Of a stretch of 36,807 nt of DNA, positions 1-10,053 are shown in pieces. Made by a program: the position numbers and the translations under genes. Position 1 is the first letter of the stretch. Each line of letters begins with the position of its first letter. The stretch is from positions 1 through 36,807 of the forward strand of contig FTLJ01000588.1 in assembly GCA_900155495.1 (NCBI GenBank), read 5' to 3'. Source of the stretch: Porogramme epimiltina. Lineage: Eukaryota; Basidiomycota; Agaricomycetes; Polyporales; Polyporaceae. Below the pieces are notes generated by a model that saw nothing but the letters and a program-made list of their open reading frames with translations, had not been told where the DNA came from and searched no databases.

Positions 1-28
1 CCCTTCCCCCTTCCCCCTTCCCCCTTCG
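1..28. repeat. Heptamer tandem repeat (CCCTTCC)x4 at window edge
   Basis: Four consecutive 7-nt units CCCTTCC (last one ending in G) form a pure pyrimidine tract at the left edge. It lies in what looks like an intron of the YME2 gene, since the next exon begins at 147 after a TGACAG acceptor. The copy number may be larger because the window cuts it. It differs from the fungal telomere unit (CCCTAA). Confidence 0.7.
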
Positions 29-146
29 TTTCATGTTTCTTGTACGCGCCCCGTGCCTCGTCATGGGGCCGTGTGTGCGCGACGTCGGTGTCTAACTTGC
101 TCTTGCCTTGCCTCGCCGCGGGCGCGACCCCCCGACCCACTGACAG

Positions 147-1274
147 ATCGCGCACGTCGTCGTCGTGAGCGATAACCGCGAGAACGTGAAGCGGCTCGCG
201 AAGGGTGAGCAGATCCCCCGGACCGAGGAGTGCTGGCCTTGCTGATGTGGTTGGTTTGCGCGCGCGCACGCTTTAGCCCTCCCGTCCAAGCCCCTGAACC
301 AGATCTCGTTGTCCGACGCGGACAGCGCGAGCTCGCTCTCCTTCGTCAAGCAGAAGCTGCACGACGGCGGCGTCGACGTCAAGTTTACGCAGGCGCAGGT
401 GCAGTACGTCGGGCGGCTGGGCGGTCGCGCGAGCGACTTGGAAAGCGTGCGTGGTTTCTTTCTAACAGCACCCGCGCTGTTGCTCACGAGGCGCCGTGCA
501 GCTCGTCCACAAGATGCGTAGCGGTATGTCCGCCGAGGAGGCCGTCGACGACATCATCGTGCGCGGGGTCAGCGAGCTGCGCAAGAACGCATTTGGCGAC
601 GACGTGGAGGACGCCAAGAGCCTGCCCTGGTCCCGGGAGCAGGCGTGGACGCTGATGAAACAGCTCTCCAAGCAGCCGGAGGTGCGCGTCGGAGGATGCT
701 AGCCACCGACCTCCTCCTGACCGCGAGACGTTCTAGATCCCGTACCACGAAGTTCTCATGGACTTCCCGTTCAAGGGCGACGAGACGCCTTTGCGTCACA
801 TGGAGCATGCTGAGCTCATCACTATTGGCACACTCAACGGTGCGAACGGACTCGTCTTTGTGGGCTTACAGAGACTCACGTTGGTGTAGGACGACCTTCC
901 ACGATCAAGCCCGGTAAACCGGTGTACAAATACGTGTTTGAACGGCTGGTCAACGGTGAGTCGTTACAAGTAGGAATGCGACCGTGGTCGTTTAACGGCC
1001 GTGCGCAGACCCGACCTTCCAAGCGGTCCAAGACATCGTGTTCAACGAGAAGGTCATCGCGTCATCAGAAGCGAAGATTAAGGAGTGTGAAGCGGAGTTG
1101 CTCACGCTCAAGGAGGTCGACGCAGGCACCGCGAACTGGTGGGGTTCGCGGCGCGCAGTTGAGATGCGGACGCACTACCTTCTGAAGAAGATGCGGGCTG
1201 CTGGGGACAAGATTGAGACTTTGGAGAGGCAGAACGCCCAGCTCAAAAAGGTCCTTGCCAAGGCCCGCCGGTAG
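147..1274 (+). CDS. YME2: Mitochondrial escape protein 2 (YME2/RNA12 family), C-terminal part, 5' truncated by window
   Basis: Exons seen: 147-204, 277-446, 502-681, 737-839, 890-955 and 1009-1274, giving 280 codons in one frame with GT-AG introns of 50-72 nt. The N-terminal part (signal, RNA-recognition motif, membrane segment, P-loop) would lie left of the window. The visible part has the RNA12-family C-terminus: a helical stretch after DNRENVKRLAK, the segment IKPGKPVYKYVFERLVND, then a charged coiled coil around EAKIKECEAELLTLK and the ending ETLERQNAQLKKVLAKARR. In yeast this integral inner mitochondrial membrane protein affects mtDNA maintenance, nucleoid structure and escape of mtDNA to the nucleus. 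The family assignment rests on remembered similarity of the C-terminal block and is fairly firm. The junction at 889/890 has a nearby alternative acceptor (CAG at about 869-871), but the chosen one gives the family reading. It converges on the phosphoesterase gene, with 230 bp between their stops. Confidence 0.85.
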
Positions 1275-1504
1275 CCTTCGTGTGTTCCGCTTGCGATCGG
1301 GTTTTTGGGACGGTTTCTGGGTCACCCTACACTTCTACGTACCATAGATTGAATAGTCACTTTCCATCAGTGTATTTCCGGACTGTACACATCACACCGC
1401 TCTTTCTAATAGTACGATTTCATGACTGAAACAACGATGGTTGGGTGCATCTATGTCAACGCTACAGCCGGCAAGGTCCCACGAGGCAGTCCATGGGAAC
1501 GGAT

Positions 1505-2415
1505 CTATCCTTCTACCTCTACGATCTTCACAAGCTCAAAATCTGGAGTACCATCCCTGTACCCCCTCTGGTTGCTCACAACCCTCACCCCCTCCCGCAC
1601 GACGTCGCAGTTCCAGTGCGTGTGGCCGTACATCCACACCTTCACCTGCAGCGTCCAGCACGGCCCACCCACCAGCTCCGTCGCGAACGCCGACCCCGTC
1701 GCGCTCCCCGCGTACTGCGGGTTGCTCGTCCCCTCCAGCGTCGGCGCGTGGTGCGTCATGACGACCACGGTGCGGTCCGGCTCTGCCCGCGCAATCTCCG
1801 CCAGGCTGCGCTCGAGCCACGCCGCGTCCTGCGCGTGTAGCGCCTGGAAGGTGTCGAGCGTGAAGCCGCGGATGTGCGTGAAGTCGCCGACGCGCTTCGC
1901 GACGGCGTCGAGCTGCGCGGGGTCGAGCCGCGCCCACAGCGTGCAGCCGAGGACGGTCAGCGTCGAGGAGACGTCGTGGTGGGTGCGGTCGAGCAGGACG
2001 AAGCGGCCCAGGGGAGGGGGTTGGTCGCTACCCGACGTCGCAGCAGCGTGATCCGCCTCTGCGGCACATTCGGCGGCGAACTGGGCAAGCCGCTGGCGGG
2101 ATTCGTCCTGTGTGAGAAAGTAAGAGGTGTTCAGCTCAAAGCGGACGCACGAGGAGGAGGGCCCAGACCTCGACTAACCATCGAGGATCCGTGGGCTTCA
2201 TGGTTTCCCGGGACGAAGAAAACGACCTTGAACCGCACAAGCTGGGCACGGATCCAGGCGAAGAGACGGTCGTCGTTCGTCGCCCCGATATCACCAACGA
2301 GTGCGAGGGTGTCCGCAGATGGATCGACTGGAAATGTAAATTGATACTGGTCTTCCCTCTCATCCCCAGCGCGGGTGACCTCGAGGTGAAGGTCACTTAT
2401 AAGCTGGAAACGCAT
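1505..2415 (-). CDS. Calcineurin-like metallophosphoesterase, 279 aa
   Basis: Two exons, 2415-2179 and 2107-1505, are joined across a 71-nt intron (GTTAGT...CACAG). The start at 2415 puts the first metal motif right at the N-terminus (SDLHLEV, Asp8 and His10), as is usual for small members of this superfamily. Further metal and active-site motifs appear in the expected order: VGDIG (41-44), GNHE (70-73), MTHHAP (197-201) and GHTH (240-243). The set is complete, so a di-metal phosphoesterase fold with hydrolase activity is well supported. The substrate cannot be read from sequence. No signal peptide or membrane segment is seen, so it is probably cytosolic. It resembles the fungal 'Ser/Thr protein phosphatase-like' family rather than the large PPP phosphatases. 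The C-terminus ends at EVEG. Confidence 0.9.
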
Positions 2416-3380
2416 ACTTGGAGAGCGACCTTCAGGGCCAGTTACGGGACTAAGGACGTATCGTTTACACAGCTAGGTCACACTATTCTGCTGGTGTAAT
2501 ATGTCAGCATCGTTCCAAAATGCTAGAAATGGGGTTTGAACAAACAGCCTAGGTGCGTGGGGGTCTTGGGTACCGCCGTCGTGGTCTTGAGTGTAGTTGT
2601 GAGAAAGGTTTCCGCAGAGCATGCATCCCACCGCTGCAGGTGAGCAGGGATTGGATTTAGCACCGTGCGGCAAGTGAAACACAGAGCCAATAGCCATGCT
2701 GGAGATGCGAAATAAAATGATGCATGAAGGAGGCGAGCGGAAGCTCCTATTGCTATCCGAGGATTTGCTCAGAGCGTCAATTTACCTGGTCAAAGGGGTA
2801 TGAAATGAGGACGGTCAACAGACGATCTAACAAGATAGGTGTGGAGAACTGGGGAGCAGGCGTGCTATTGAGATATAACGCGGTGCCAAAACAACCTACT
2901 ACGGACAACAACGTGGAAAATATGATACGGGATGCATAGGCCTTCAGCCTAAAGAGCGGAAACAGCGACAGGCTATCTTACTTGTACCCAACTACCTACG
3001 TGACGATGATGCTCGATGCGATGCGATGCAATGCTGCTACGGAACTATACTGTTTGGCCTTCAGCCAAGTTATCAATGACGTGGGAGACCGTCCCTTGTG
3101 ATGCGAGCAGATAGAGAGCTATGGACATACTGGACAGGAGACGGACCAAAAAAGAGAAACGAGGGAAACTAGCTTGGATGAGTCGTGGGTGATAAAAGGG
3201 TAGCGCGGCAAGAATGGATGGCGAGGCGGGAGGGAACGACGGCATTCAAGCGGAAGACTCGAGCAGAATATGTAAGTATGTATGTGTAAGGATGTGAGGT
3301 AGTGTGACAGTTCTTGTTGATGGGAGAAGAGACAATAACATAGAGAGGGGGGCAGGAGGAGAGGCATGGAAACATGGATA
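2416..3380. other. Intergenic: phosphoesterase promoter and nucleoporin 3' region
   Basis: There are 965 bp between the phosphoesterase start and the nucleoporin stop, both on the minus strand. Short ORFs of up to 74 codons show no recognisable protein. The only structure I see is a small CGATG repeat at 3014-3033. It should hold the nucleoporin 3' UTR (higher coordinates) and the phosphoesterase promoter (lower coordinates). Confidence 0.6.
3014..3033. repeat. Short tandem repeat CGATG x3 plus CAATG
   Basis: Three perfect CGATG units are followed by one CAATG unit, inside noncoding sequence between the nucleoporin and phosphoesterase genes. It is a simple microsatellite. No regulatory role can be assigned. 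Confidence 0.7.
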
Positions 3381-6300
3381 TCACCGCGCTCTTCCACCCC
3401 GGCGGTTAGGAAGCTTCTTGATGTTGCGAGCACCGCCGGCCTGAGGGGGTGCCGCAGAACCCATGGTAAACCCAATGCCCCCCGCAGGTTGGGGGAGCGA
3501 GGGTGCCGCACCAAATGGCGACGATGGCGCTTGGGTGGTAGCGGGGCTAGATGCGCCGAAAGTAAACCCACCACCTGAAGACCCTGGAGGCTGGGGAAGC
3601 CCAGCGCTACCTGACGCGGGGGAAGCAGGCTGACTTCCGAACGCGAACGGGTTCGATGGAGCCGTGGCGGAAGTGGGGGTGACGCCAAATCCAAAGGGTG
3701 CCGTCGATGGTTGGCCAAATGTCGATGGGCTGGCAGGTTGGGACGCCTGACCGAACCCACCCGAGGTGCTTGTCCCAAAAGCGAACGGAGATGCGGTCGT
3801 CGATGGAGTAATGGACTGGCCGAAGGGGTTGGAGTTACCAAAAGGTGCAGAGACAGGGGATTGAGTGCTCTCTGCAGGTTTCTGACCAAAACCGAAGGGG
3901 GACGAAGATGCATTCTGGCCGAAGCTCGCGAAGGACGAGGTGGGCTTCGTCTCGACCTTGGTCTGGTTATTCGCGCCGAAAGCGAAGGGAGAGGACGCTG
4001 GTTGACTCGGCTGCCCGAAGGGTGACGAAGTGGTGGAAGCTCCGAAAGTGAACCCGCCCGATGGCTTTATAGAGTTCAGAGACTGCTGAGGCTGCTCATT
4101 GCCCATGTCCATGCCACGAGTCGGGCTCTCCTCCATCATCTGCATTTCCTGCTCCTTCTGGGGAGGGGTGATAGGTCGCGCAGGAGCAGTAGAGCCGAAT
4201 GAGAATGCTTTGTTGTCAGCGCTCTGACTATTGTTGGAGGGCCCACCAAACAGTGTCGTCGGTGCAGAAACAGAAGGTGTAGTCGGTGTTCCAAATGAGA
4301 AAGCCGGCTTGTTGTCAACTGGTGTGGCAATCGTCGGCGCGGAAGCACCAAATGAGAAAGGCGATTTCACAGGGGTTGACGGGGTCGGAGCAGCAGGCGC
4401 CGAGGAACCAAAGGTGAAACCACCGCTCCCACCAGACGACGTGGAGGGGAAGAGCGGCTTGGGAGCCTCTATGGCAGGGATGGAAGTGGAAGTCGACACA
4501 CTGGATTGACCAAAGGTGAACGGCTTCGGAGCCTCAGCGCTAGTACTGCCTTGGCTTCCACCGAAAGGAGATGGAGTAGGCGCAGGGACACCAAAGACTG
4601 AGGGCTTGGAGGGCTCAGGAGCGCCGAATAAGGATTGCTTCGGGGGGTCGCCCGCACCGAACAGTGTCTTGATTTCAGCTGGCTTCGCAGGGTCACTGCT
4701 CGGCTGACCGAAGGAGAAGGGGGATGCGGAAGGGGTGGAAGCCGGAGCGGTCGTCGCGTTCGCGGGAGGTGCCCCAAAACTGAACGGATTGGTAGAGCTT
4801 GCAGGAGGCTCGGTTGCCTTCGGGGGAACCCCGAATGAGAACAAAGACGGCGAGGGCTCCTTGTTCACGGGTGCTGGAGTCGCGATCGTAGCACTGGCGG
4901 GCGCGGATGATGGCTGTGGAGCCGTAAAGAACGACGTCGTAGATTCAGTCGCTGGGGTGTCCTTCGCGGGCGCAGCCGTGGAAGCAAACAGCGATGGTGC
5001 CGGCGCGACCGACGAAACTGCAGGGGCAGCGACAGTCGGGGTAAATGAAAACGCAGGTTTGCTTGCTTCTGGGGCGGACGGCACTGGAGTCTCCTTGACT
5101 GGAGCGCTGAACGGTGCGAGGACGGGAGGCGTGCCGAATAGCGACGATGGCAACTCGACCTTGCCTTCTTGTGCAGCCTTTCCAGCCTGGCTGGGAAGAG
5201 CCGCAGCAGACAAGGTCGGGGGAGTAATAGTGACACCCGGTTTTGAGAAAATCGACGAATTTGCGAAGAAATTCGGGATAGCAGGCGCAACAGAAGAAGG
5301 GGCAGGTGTTTCATCAACAGACTTGCTTTGAGCAGGGCTGGGGGGAACCAGAGCGATCGAGGGGATGGGCGGGAACAGAGGCGTCGCTTGCTCGGTGGTG
5401 GAGGATCGTTGAACTTCCTGAGTCTTCGGAACAGGTGTCTCCGCCGGCGCCGTGACCGGAACGAAACCGGAGGCTAGGGGCTTGGTGGGCTCTCCAAACG
5501 AGAAGGGTGGAACGGCGGCGGGTGCGGCGGGGGCTGCAGAGGACTTTGAAAACGAAAACGGCAGGGCAGCAATCGGCGGCTCCCTCGCATTACTCGAATC
5601 TTGCAACACTGGGGCCTTCTGCACGCATTTCATTAGCACAAACGTGCTAGACGTAACCAGACTGCTTACCTCCGGAGCAAAGGTGAATCCTTTAGGACTC
5701 TCAAAGAGGGTAGGCATCTTCTTAGGCTCTTCCAAGGTGTCCTTACCGTCATCGCCCATGTTATCGTCGACATCCTCATCATCGAACACGGCGGAAAACC
5801 GGTTCTTCGACTTCGTGACGGGGCGTGCAATATGGTTTCGGCTGATCCGAGTACGACCTACGCGCAAGGATGATTGTTCACGGCCACCCGAGGGGCGGGC
5901 AGAGGAAACTGGTGCCGTGGGCTCGAAAATCTCGGCAGTTTCGACTGGACGAGCTTCCGTCACACTGTCAACGATTTCGTCCTGGTCAGTTTCAATCGCA
6001 CTTGCTCGCTCTTTCTCGAGCTCCTCTCGCTCTTCGAGCTTGCGACGAGCAAGCATCTTCTTCATGCCTCCGCGGCCAGCATATGGTTTGGAGGTGGCTG
6101 TGGCTTTCTCGTCTTTCTTCTTGCCCTTCTTCTCAGACATCCCTAAACGTGGCTTTCGGTCCCGCTCGCGGTCAGCGCGCATAAGAACAGGCGCGTGCGA
6201 TTTCTTCGGCTTGAACATGTCCGGGATAGTCTGAGAATCGCGCAGCCTGGACGGCAACAACGGGGTCCTGTAAGCCTCAAGCGCGTTGTAAGTCAGGTCT

Positions 6301-7373
6301 GCAACGTTTGTCGGGTATCCGATCGCTACACCGTCCCCAGTTAACGCATATATAGAGACTACACGAGAAACTCGAGACGCACGCGTAGAGCTGCTTTGAG
6401 CAATTGATCCCGGGCGAGCGCCGAGGAATAAACCGCTGTGCTGGCGCATGGGCGATCGACTCTGCTGGAAGTGGTTACAATCTGATAAGGCTGGAAGGGG
6501 ACATAATCTACGTACAGTGCGACCAGTTGCCTCTGCAATGGTCCCAAGGGTAGTAACAGGTTGCTCATGCCTGGGTTGAGAGACTTGAGGGGGCGGCTTC
6601 ACAAACACAGGTTTCGACATGAGCGCTGCCAATGGTGGCGGCTCCGACGAGTCACGTTCCTTGTGCCGAGGCTGAGGGCCAAAGGTCTGACCGGTGGGCT
6701 GAGGTGTCAGGGAGGACCTCGCCCGCAATTGGAACGGGGTTCGGCGGGAAGGTGACATGGTGACATCGCGGGACGCGGACCCGTGGACACCGTCCTCCAT
6801 AGAGACATCCCGAGAGAGCGATAACGGGCGATATTGTGGCGGATCCATCGACTGAGTGCGCTGCAGTGTCGAGGGTTGGGTGAACGCAACGATGCCGGTC
6901 GGGGAGGCCGTCCGACGGGCTGGATGAGCGTCGCCATTGGTCGGCACAGCGAGGGATGTGAAAAGGGAGGAGGAGCGTCCATGGCCCGAGGCGGTGGCGG
7001 GACGATGGCGAGAGACCTGCTTCCTTGGAAGCATGTTCTCGGGGACATCGAGGTACCCTTGGGAGGAACGCGTAGGCTGCTGGATGGTGTGAGAGGGGTA
7101 GTCGGGCTCGGGGCTGTCGACGCGCTTGCGCTTCGCACTGGGCTGGCCTTCACTGTACCTGCCCTCGTCCTCGACGATACCACCCCCGGCCCGACCCCGC
7201 TTGCCCATAGCATTCTCCTGGTCTTCATAACCAGTGATCCAGGAGAGGGGCGCGGTGACTAGGTTTTTGAGGGCGCCGAAGAAGGAGCCCGAGCGAACGA
7301 GCTGACTCCGAGGGGCGCGGCGGCGGCCATGCTGGGCACGAGGGGAATCTCTAGCGGCGAGGGAGGGGGGCAT
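3381..7373 (-). CDS. FG-repeat nucleoporin, nuclear-basket (Nup1/Nup60/Nup153-like) type
   Basis: One long minus-strand reading frame runs from ATG at 7373 to TGA at 3381, about 1,330 codons before splicing. The C-terminal half is dense in phenylalanine-glycine repeats (FSFG, PFSFG, GFTFG, LFG, SPFGF) in Ser/Thr/Pro/Ala-rich linkers, the hallmark of pore proteins that bind transport receptors. Near the N-terminus GALKNLVTAPLSWITGY reads as an amphipathic helix. A central part is charged (basic MKKMLARRKLEEREELEKE). The last residues (NIKKLPNRRGGRAR) are a basic tail directly after the FG region. N-terminal amphipathic helix plus FG plus basic tail suggests a basket nucleoporin anchored at the inner nuclear membrane. 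At least two introns contain no stop and are multiples of three: 5619-5669 (51 nt, GTAAGC...GCAG) and about 6462-6515 (54 nt, GTACGT...CAG, or three bases shorter). A third near 6300-6370 is possible. An upstream in-frame start exists at 7529, but 7373 leaves a usual leader opposite gamma-tubulin. Confidence 0.85.
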   Translation of the reverse strand: MPPSLAARDSPRAQHGRRRAPRSQLVRSGSFFGALKNLVTAPLSWITGYEDQENAMGKRGRAGGGIVEDEGRYSEGQPSAKRKRVDSPEPDYPSHTIQQPTRSSQGYLDVPENMLPRKQVSRHRPATASGHGRSSSLFTSLAVPTNGDAHPARRTASPTGIVAFTQPSTLQRTQSMDPPQYRPLSLSRDVSMEDGVHGSASRDVTMSPSRRTPFQLRARSSLTPQPTGQTFGPQPRHKERDSSEPPPLAALMSKPVFVKPPPQVSQPRHEQPVTTLGTIAEATGRTVRRLCPLPALSDCNHFQQSRSPMRQHSGLFLGARPGSIAQSSSTRASRVSRVVSIYALTGDGVAIGYPTNVADLTYNALEAYRTPLLPSRLRDSQTIPDMFKPKKSHAPVLMRADRERDRKPRLGMSEKKGKKKDEKATATSKPYAGRGGMKKMLARRKLEEREELEKERASAIETDQDEIVDSVTEARPVETAEIFEPTAPVSSARPSGGREQSSLRVGRTRISRNHIARPVTKSKNRFSAVFDDEDVDDNMGDDGKDTLEEPKKMPTLFESPKGFTFAPEVSSLVTSSTFVLMKCVQKAPVLQDSSNAREPPIAALPFSFSKSSAAPAAPAAVPPFSFGEPTKPLASGFVPVTAPAETPVPKTQEVQRSSTTEQATPLFPPIPSIALVPPSPAQSKSVDETPAPSSVAPAIPNFFANSSIFSKPGVTITPPTLSAAALPSQAGKAAQEGKVELPSSLFGTPPVLAPFSAPVKETPVPSAPEASKPAFSFTPTVAAPAVSSVAPAPSLFASTAAPAKDTPATESTTSFFTAPQPSSAPASATIATPAPVNKEPSPSLFSFGVPPKATEPPASSTNPFSFGAPPANATTAPASTPSASPFSFGQPSSDPAKPAEIKTLFGAGDPPKQSLFGAPEPSKPSVFGVPAPTPSPFGGSQGSTSAEAPKPFTFGQSSVSTSTSIPAIEAPKPLFPSTSSGGSGGFTFGSSAPAAPTPSTPVKSPFSFGASAPTIATPVDNKPAFSFGTPTTPSVSAPTTLFGGPSNNSQSADNKAFSFGSTAPARPITPPQKEQEMQMMEESPTRGMDMGNEQPQQSLNSIKPSGGFTFGASTTSSPFGQPSQPASSPFAFGANNQTKVETKPTSSFASFGQNASSSPFGFGQKPAESTQSPVSAPFGNSNPFGQSITPSTTASPFAFGTSTSGGFGQASQPASPSTFGQPSTAPFGFGVTPTSATAPSNPFAFGSQPASPASGSAGLPQPPGSSGGGFTFGASSPATTQAPSSPFGAAPSLPQPAGGIGFTMGSAAPPQAGGARNIKKLPNRRGGRAR
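5619..5669 (-). other. Stop-free, frame-preserving 51-nt intron in the nucleoporin gene
   Basis: On the minus strand the segment begins GTAAGC and ends GCGTGCAG, directly after the codons for FTFAPE. Its 17 codons (VSSLVTSS..KCVQ) contain Met, Cys and aliphatic residues unlike the surrounding Ser/Pro/Phe/Gly-rich repeat sequence, which supports intron identity. Retention would add 17 residues without a frameshift. Confidence 0.75.
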
Positions 7374-7620
7374 TGGGAGAGTGGCGAGGGCAGAACAAGA
7401 GCAGCGATGAAGACCTCCCTCTGCTGGTGAGCGCTGTGGCCAAAGCCCGCCCGTCTCCCGCAGACTTGCCCACCTCCGTCCCCCTCCCAGGGTGACGCAG
7501 CCCTCACGCGTGACGGCCCCGTGACACACGCGTCCAGACGCGTTGGCCTTGTTTCCCAGCGCGTTGGGATGCCGCTCTCTTGTCCTCCGCTCCGTCCTTG
7601 TTCCTCCGCTTTTGTGCGCA
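7374..7620. promoter_or_regulatory. Divergent promoter between nucleoporin and gamma-tubulin
   Basis: Only 247 bp separate the two start codons, which point away from each other, so both genes must take their core promoters from this GC- and pyrimidine-rich segment. No clear TATA box is seen. The boundary depends on choosing the nucleoporin start at 7373. Confidence 0.5.
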
Positions 7621-9552
7621 ATGCCTCGCGAGATAGTAACCGTTCAGCTGGGCCAGTGCGGCAACCAAAGTGCGAATTCCACGCGTCCACAGCACTACAC
7701 GCATCAATCTGACGCTTGCTAAGTGGGTTCCGTATACTGGCAGCGGCTATGTGCAGAACACGGGATTAACAAGGAAGGCATTCTAGAGGACTGGGCAACC
7801 GAGGGCGGTGACCGCAAAGATGTCTTCTTCTACCAGGCCGACGACGAACACTATATTCCCCGCGCCATTCTTGTCGATCTTGAACCAAGAGTATGCCTTT
7901 CTTCACACAAAAGCCGGCTCGGTACTCATGTTTGCCGACCATAAGGTGATCAACGGCATTCTCTCCTCCCCGTTTGCGAATTTGTACAATCCCGAGAACA
8001 TCTTTGTGTCTAAGGATGGAGGCGGTGCTGGAAATAACTGGGCGCAAGGCTATTCTGCAGGCGAGCGCATATACGAAGAAGTCATGGAGATGGTGGATAG
8101 GGAGGCTGAGGGAAGCGATTCATTAGAGGTGCGCAATGAGCGACAAGTTGCGCAAGGAGTTTATGGACCATTGATGTTGGGGAACAATTGCAGGGTTTTA
8201 TGCTCATGCATTCAATAGCAGGCGGGACGGGCTCTGGACTTGGTTCCTTCTTGTTGGAACGACTTAACGACAAGTTCCCGAAGAAGTTGATCCAAACATA
8301 TTCAGTGTTCCCCAACGCACAAGAGGGAGACGTTGTCGTCCAACCCTACAACGCGATCCTCACTCTCAAGCGTCTCACAAATCACGCAGATTCTGTCGTG
8401 GTTCTTGACAATGGCGCGCTCACCCGAATCTCAGCCGACAGGCTACATGTACAAACACCCAGCTTTGATCAAACAAATCAGCTTGTAGGTATCCCTCTTT
8501 ACTTTTACTGCCGTCCAAAGCTAACGAGAAGTAGGTGTCTACGGTCATAGCCGCAAGTACGCAAACATTGAGATATCCTGGTTACATGAACAACGACCTA
8601 GTCGGCATCATTGCTTCTCTCATCCCTACTCCAAGATGTCACTTCCTCATGACGTCCTACACTCCATTTACGAGTGACCAGATTGACAAGGTATGGTCTT
8701 TCAGCGATTGAAATGGCTCGAAAGCTGATGTGTGGAGCATAGGCGAAGCCTATCCGGCGAACGACAGTTCTGGACGTTATGCGGCGGCTACTGCAACCCA
8801 AGAACGCCATGATCTCTGCTACCCCAAGCAAGACTGCTTGCTACATCTCCATCCTGAACATCATTCAGGGCGACGTCGATCCCACAGACGTGCGTTGCCG
8901 AAGTCACCCTTTGTGCACACTTAACTTGAATCTCACATTGCATCAGGTCCACCAATCGCTCCTCCGCATCCGCGAACGACAGCTCGCCAACTTCATTCCC
9001 TGGGGCCCGGCCTCGATCCAAGTTGCGCTCACTCGCCGCTCGCCATACGTGCAGACGAACCACCGCGTCAGCGGGCTCATGCTTGCAAATCACACGAGCA
9101 TCGCCTCGGTAAGGACCTTTGTCTCGACGAATATGCGCTCACGCTCACACACTCCCATTTGCTGTGATAGCTCTTCAAGCGCATGCTCGACCAATTCGAC
9201 CGCCTGCGCAAGCGGAACGCCTTCCTCGAGCAATACAAGAAAGAAAAGGTCTTCCAGGACGGTCTCGAGGAGTTCGACGACGCCAAGTGCGTATCCGTTC
9301 TTTTGTTCTTTACCACTCGCGGAAATGTGACTAAGTGACGGCGTGCATGTGCAGAGCGACCGCGGAGGAGCTGATCAAGGAGTACAAGGCGTGCGAGAGC
9401 CCAGATTACATCACATACGTGCGTTCCTTTGTCCGCCCTTTCGAGCTTATCGTCTCTCTTGACCGGAAGAAGGTCTCTTTCCTCATGTGCGGTTCAGCTG
9501 ACTTGTGTCTTCACCTGCGCAGGGATCTGGCGACGCGGACCATGCGCCATAA
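7621..9552 (+). CDS. TUBG: Gamma-tubulin, 454 aa
   Basis: Ten exons: 7621-7669, 7724-7890, 7946-8128, 8194-8484, 8535-8690, 8743-8889, 8947-9108, 9171-9286, 9355-9418 and 9523-9552. They sum to 1,365 nt in frame, and 454 residues is the usual gamma-tubulin length. The N-terminus [16 protein letters not shown] is the tubulin start. The GTP-binding signature AGGTGSG sits at about 142-148. [20 protein letters not shown] and [18 protein letters not shown] are gamma-type rather than alpha or beta. The protein nucleates microtubules as part of the gamma-tubulin complex at the spindle pole body. Introns are 50-68 nt except the last (104 nt). The first two use AAG acceptors. The C-terminus ends GSGDADHAP, encoded by a 30-nt last coding exon. 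The identification is secure. Confidence 0.97.
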
Positions 9553-10053
9553 TAGGACACGGATGGACAGTGGTGGATATCTATAGCGCGCACGGCCGAC
9601 CCAAACTCTTGTATTCTAGTGTTGTTCACTTGATGATGCTATCGTGCTCTCTTTCTTGGCCTCCAGAATTTCATTCCGGCAGAAGCTGTACCAAGCCCGT
9701 TTAGCGGGCAGTGATCCAACATCACTAATACACGCACGCAGCATCCACAAAATGATCGACATGGCTGATGCCATCCGAGACAAAGGCCTCCATATCCCCA
9801 CCTCCGCAATCGGACGGTTTCATGGCGAGAGCAGGCTGTATACGATTGCATGTTGTGACAGATGAGGTAAAATGCGACGAAAACTCTACAAAGACAGGAC
9901 ATGTGCATCACGACAACACGACATCAGCGTGCCTCCTCCACATGTTTGCGTGCCGTTCTGAGCGCCGACAGGCGTACAGACACCACACAAGCAGCAGAGA
10001 AAGGCGGGGGGCGGAGAATGGTGCGTCGTAGGAGATGAGCTGGAGGGGCTAGC
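9553..10053. other. Convergent intergenic region, gamma-tubulin and MBF1 3' ends
   Basis: This 501-bp stretch lies between two convergent stop codons. It contains only short unrelated ORFs and should carry both 3' UTRs. No RNA gene or repeat was recognised. Confidence 0.6.

Noticed and set aside
1..28. Telomere-like CCCTTCC repeat
   Set aside because: The unit differs from CCCTAA, there are only four copies, and it lies inside a gene; read as an intronic microsatellite.
4735..6234. Plus-strand frames of 198 and 260 codons inside the nucleoporin gene
   Set aside because: They are complements of FG-repeat codons; low complexity and no domain or promoter context.
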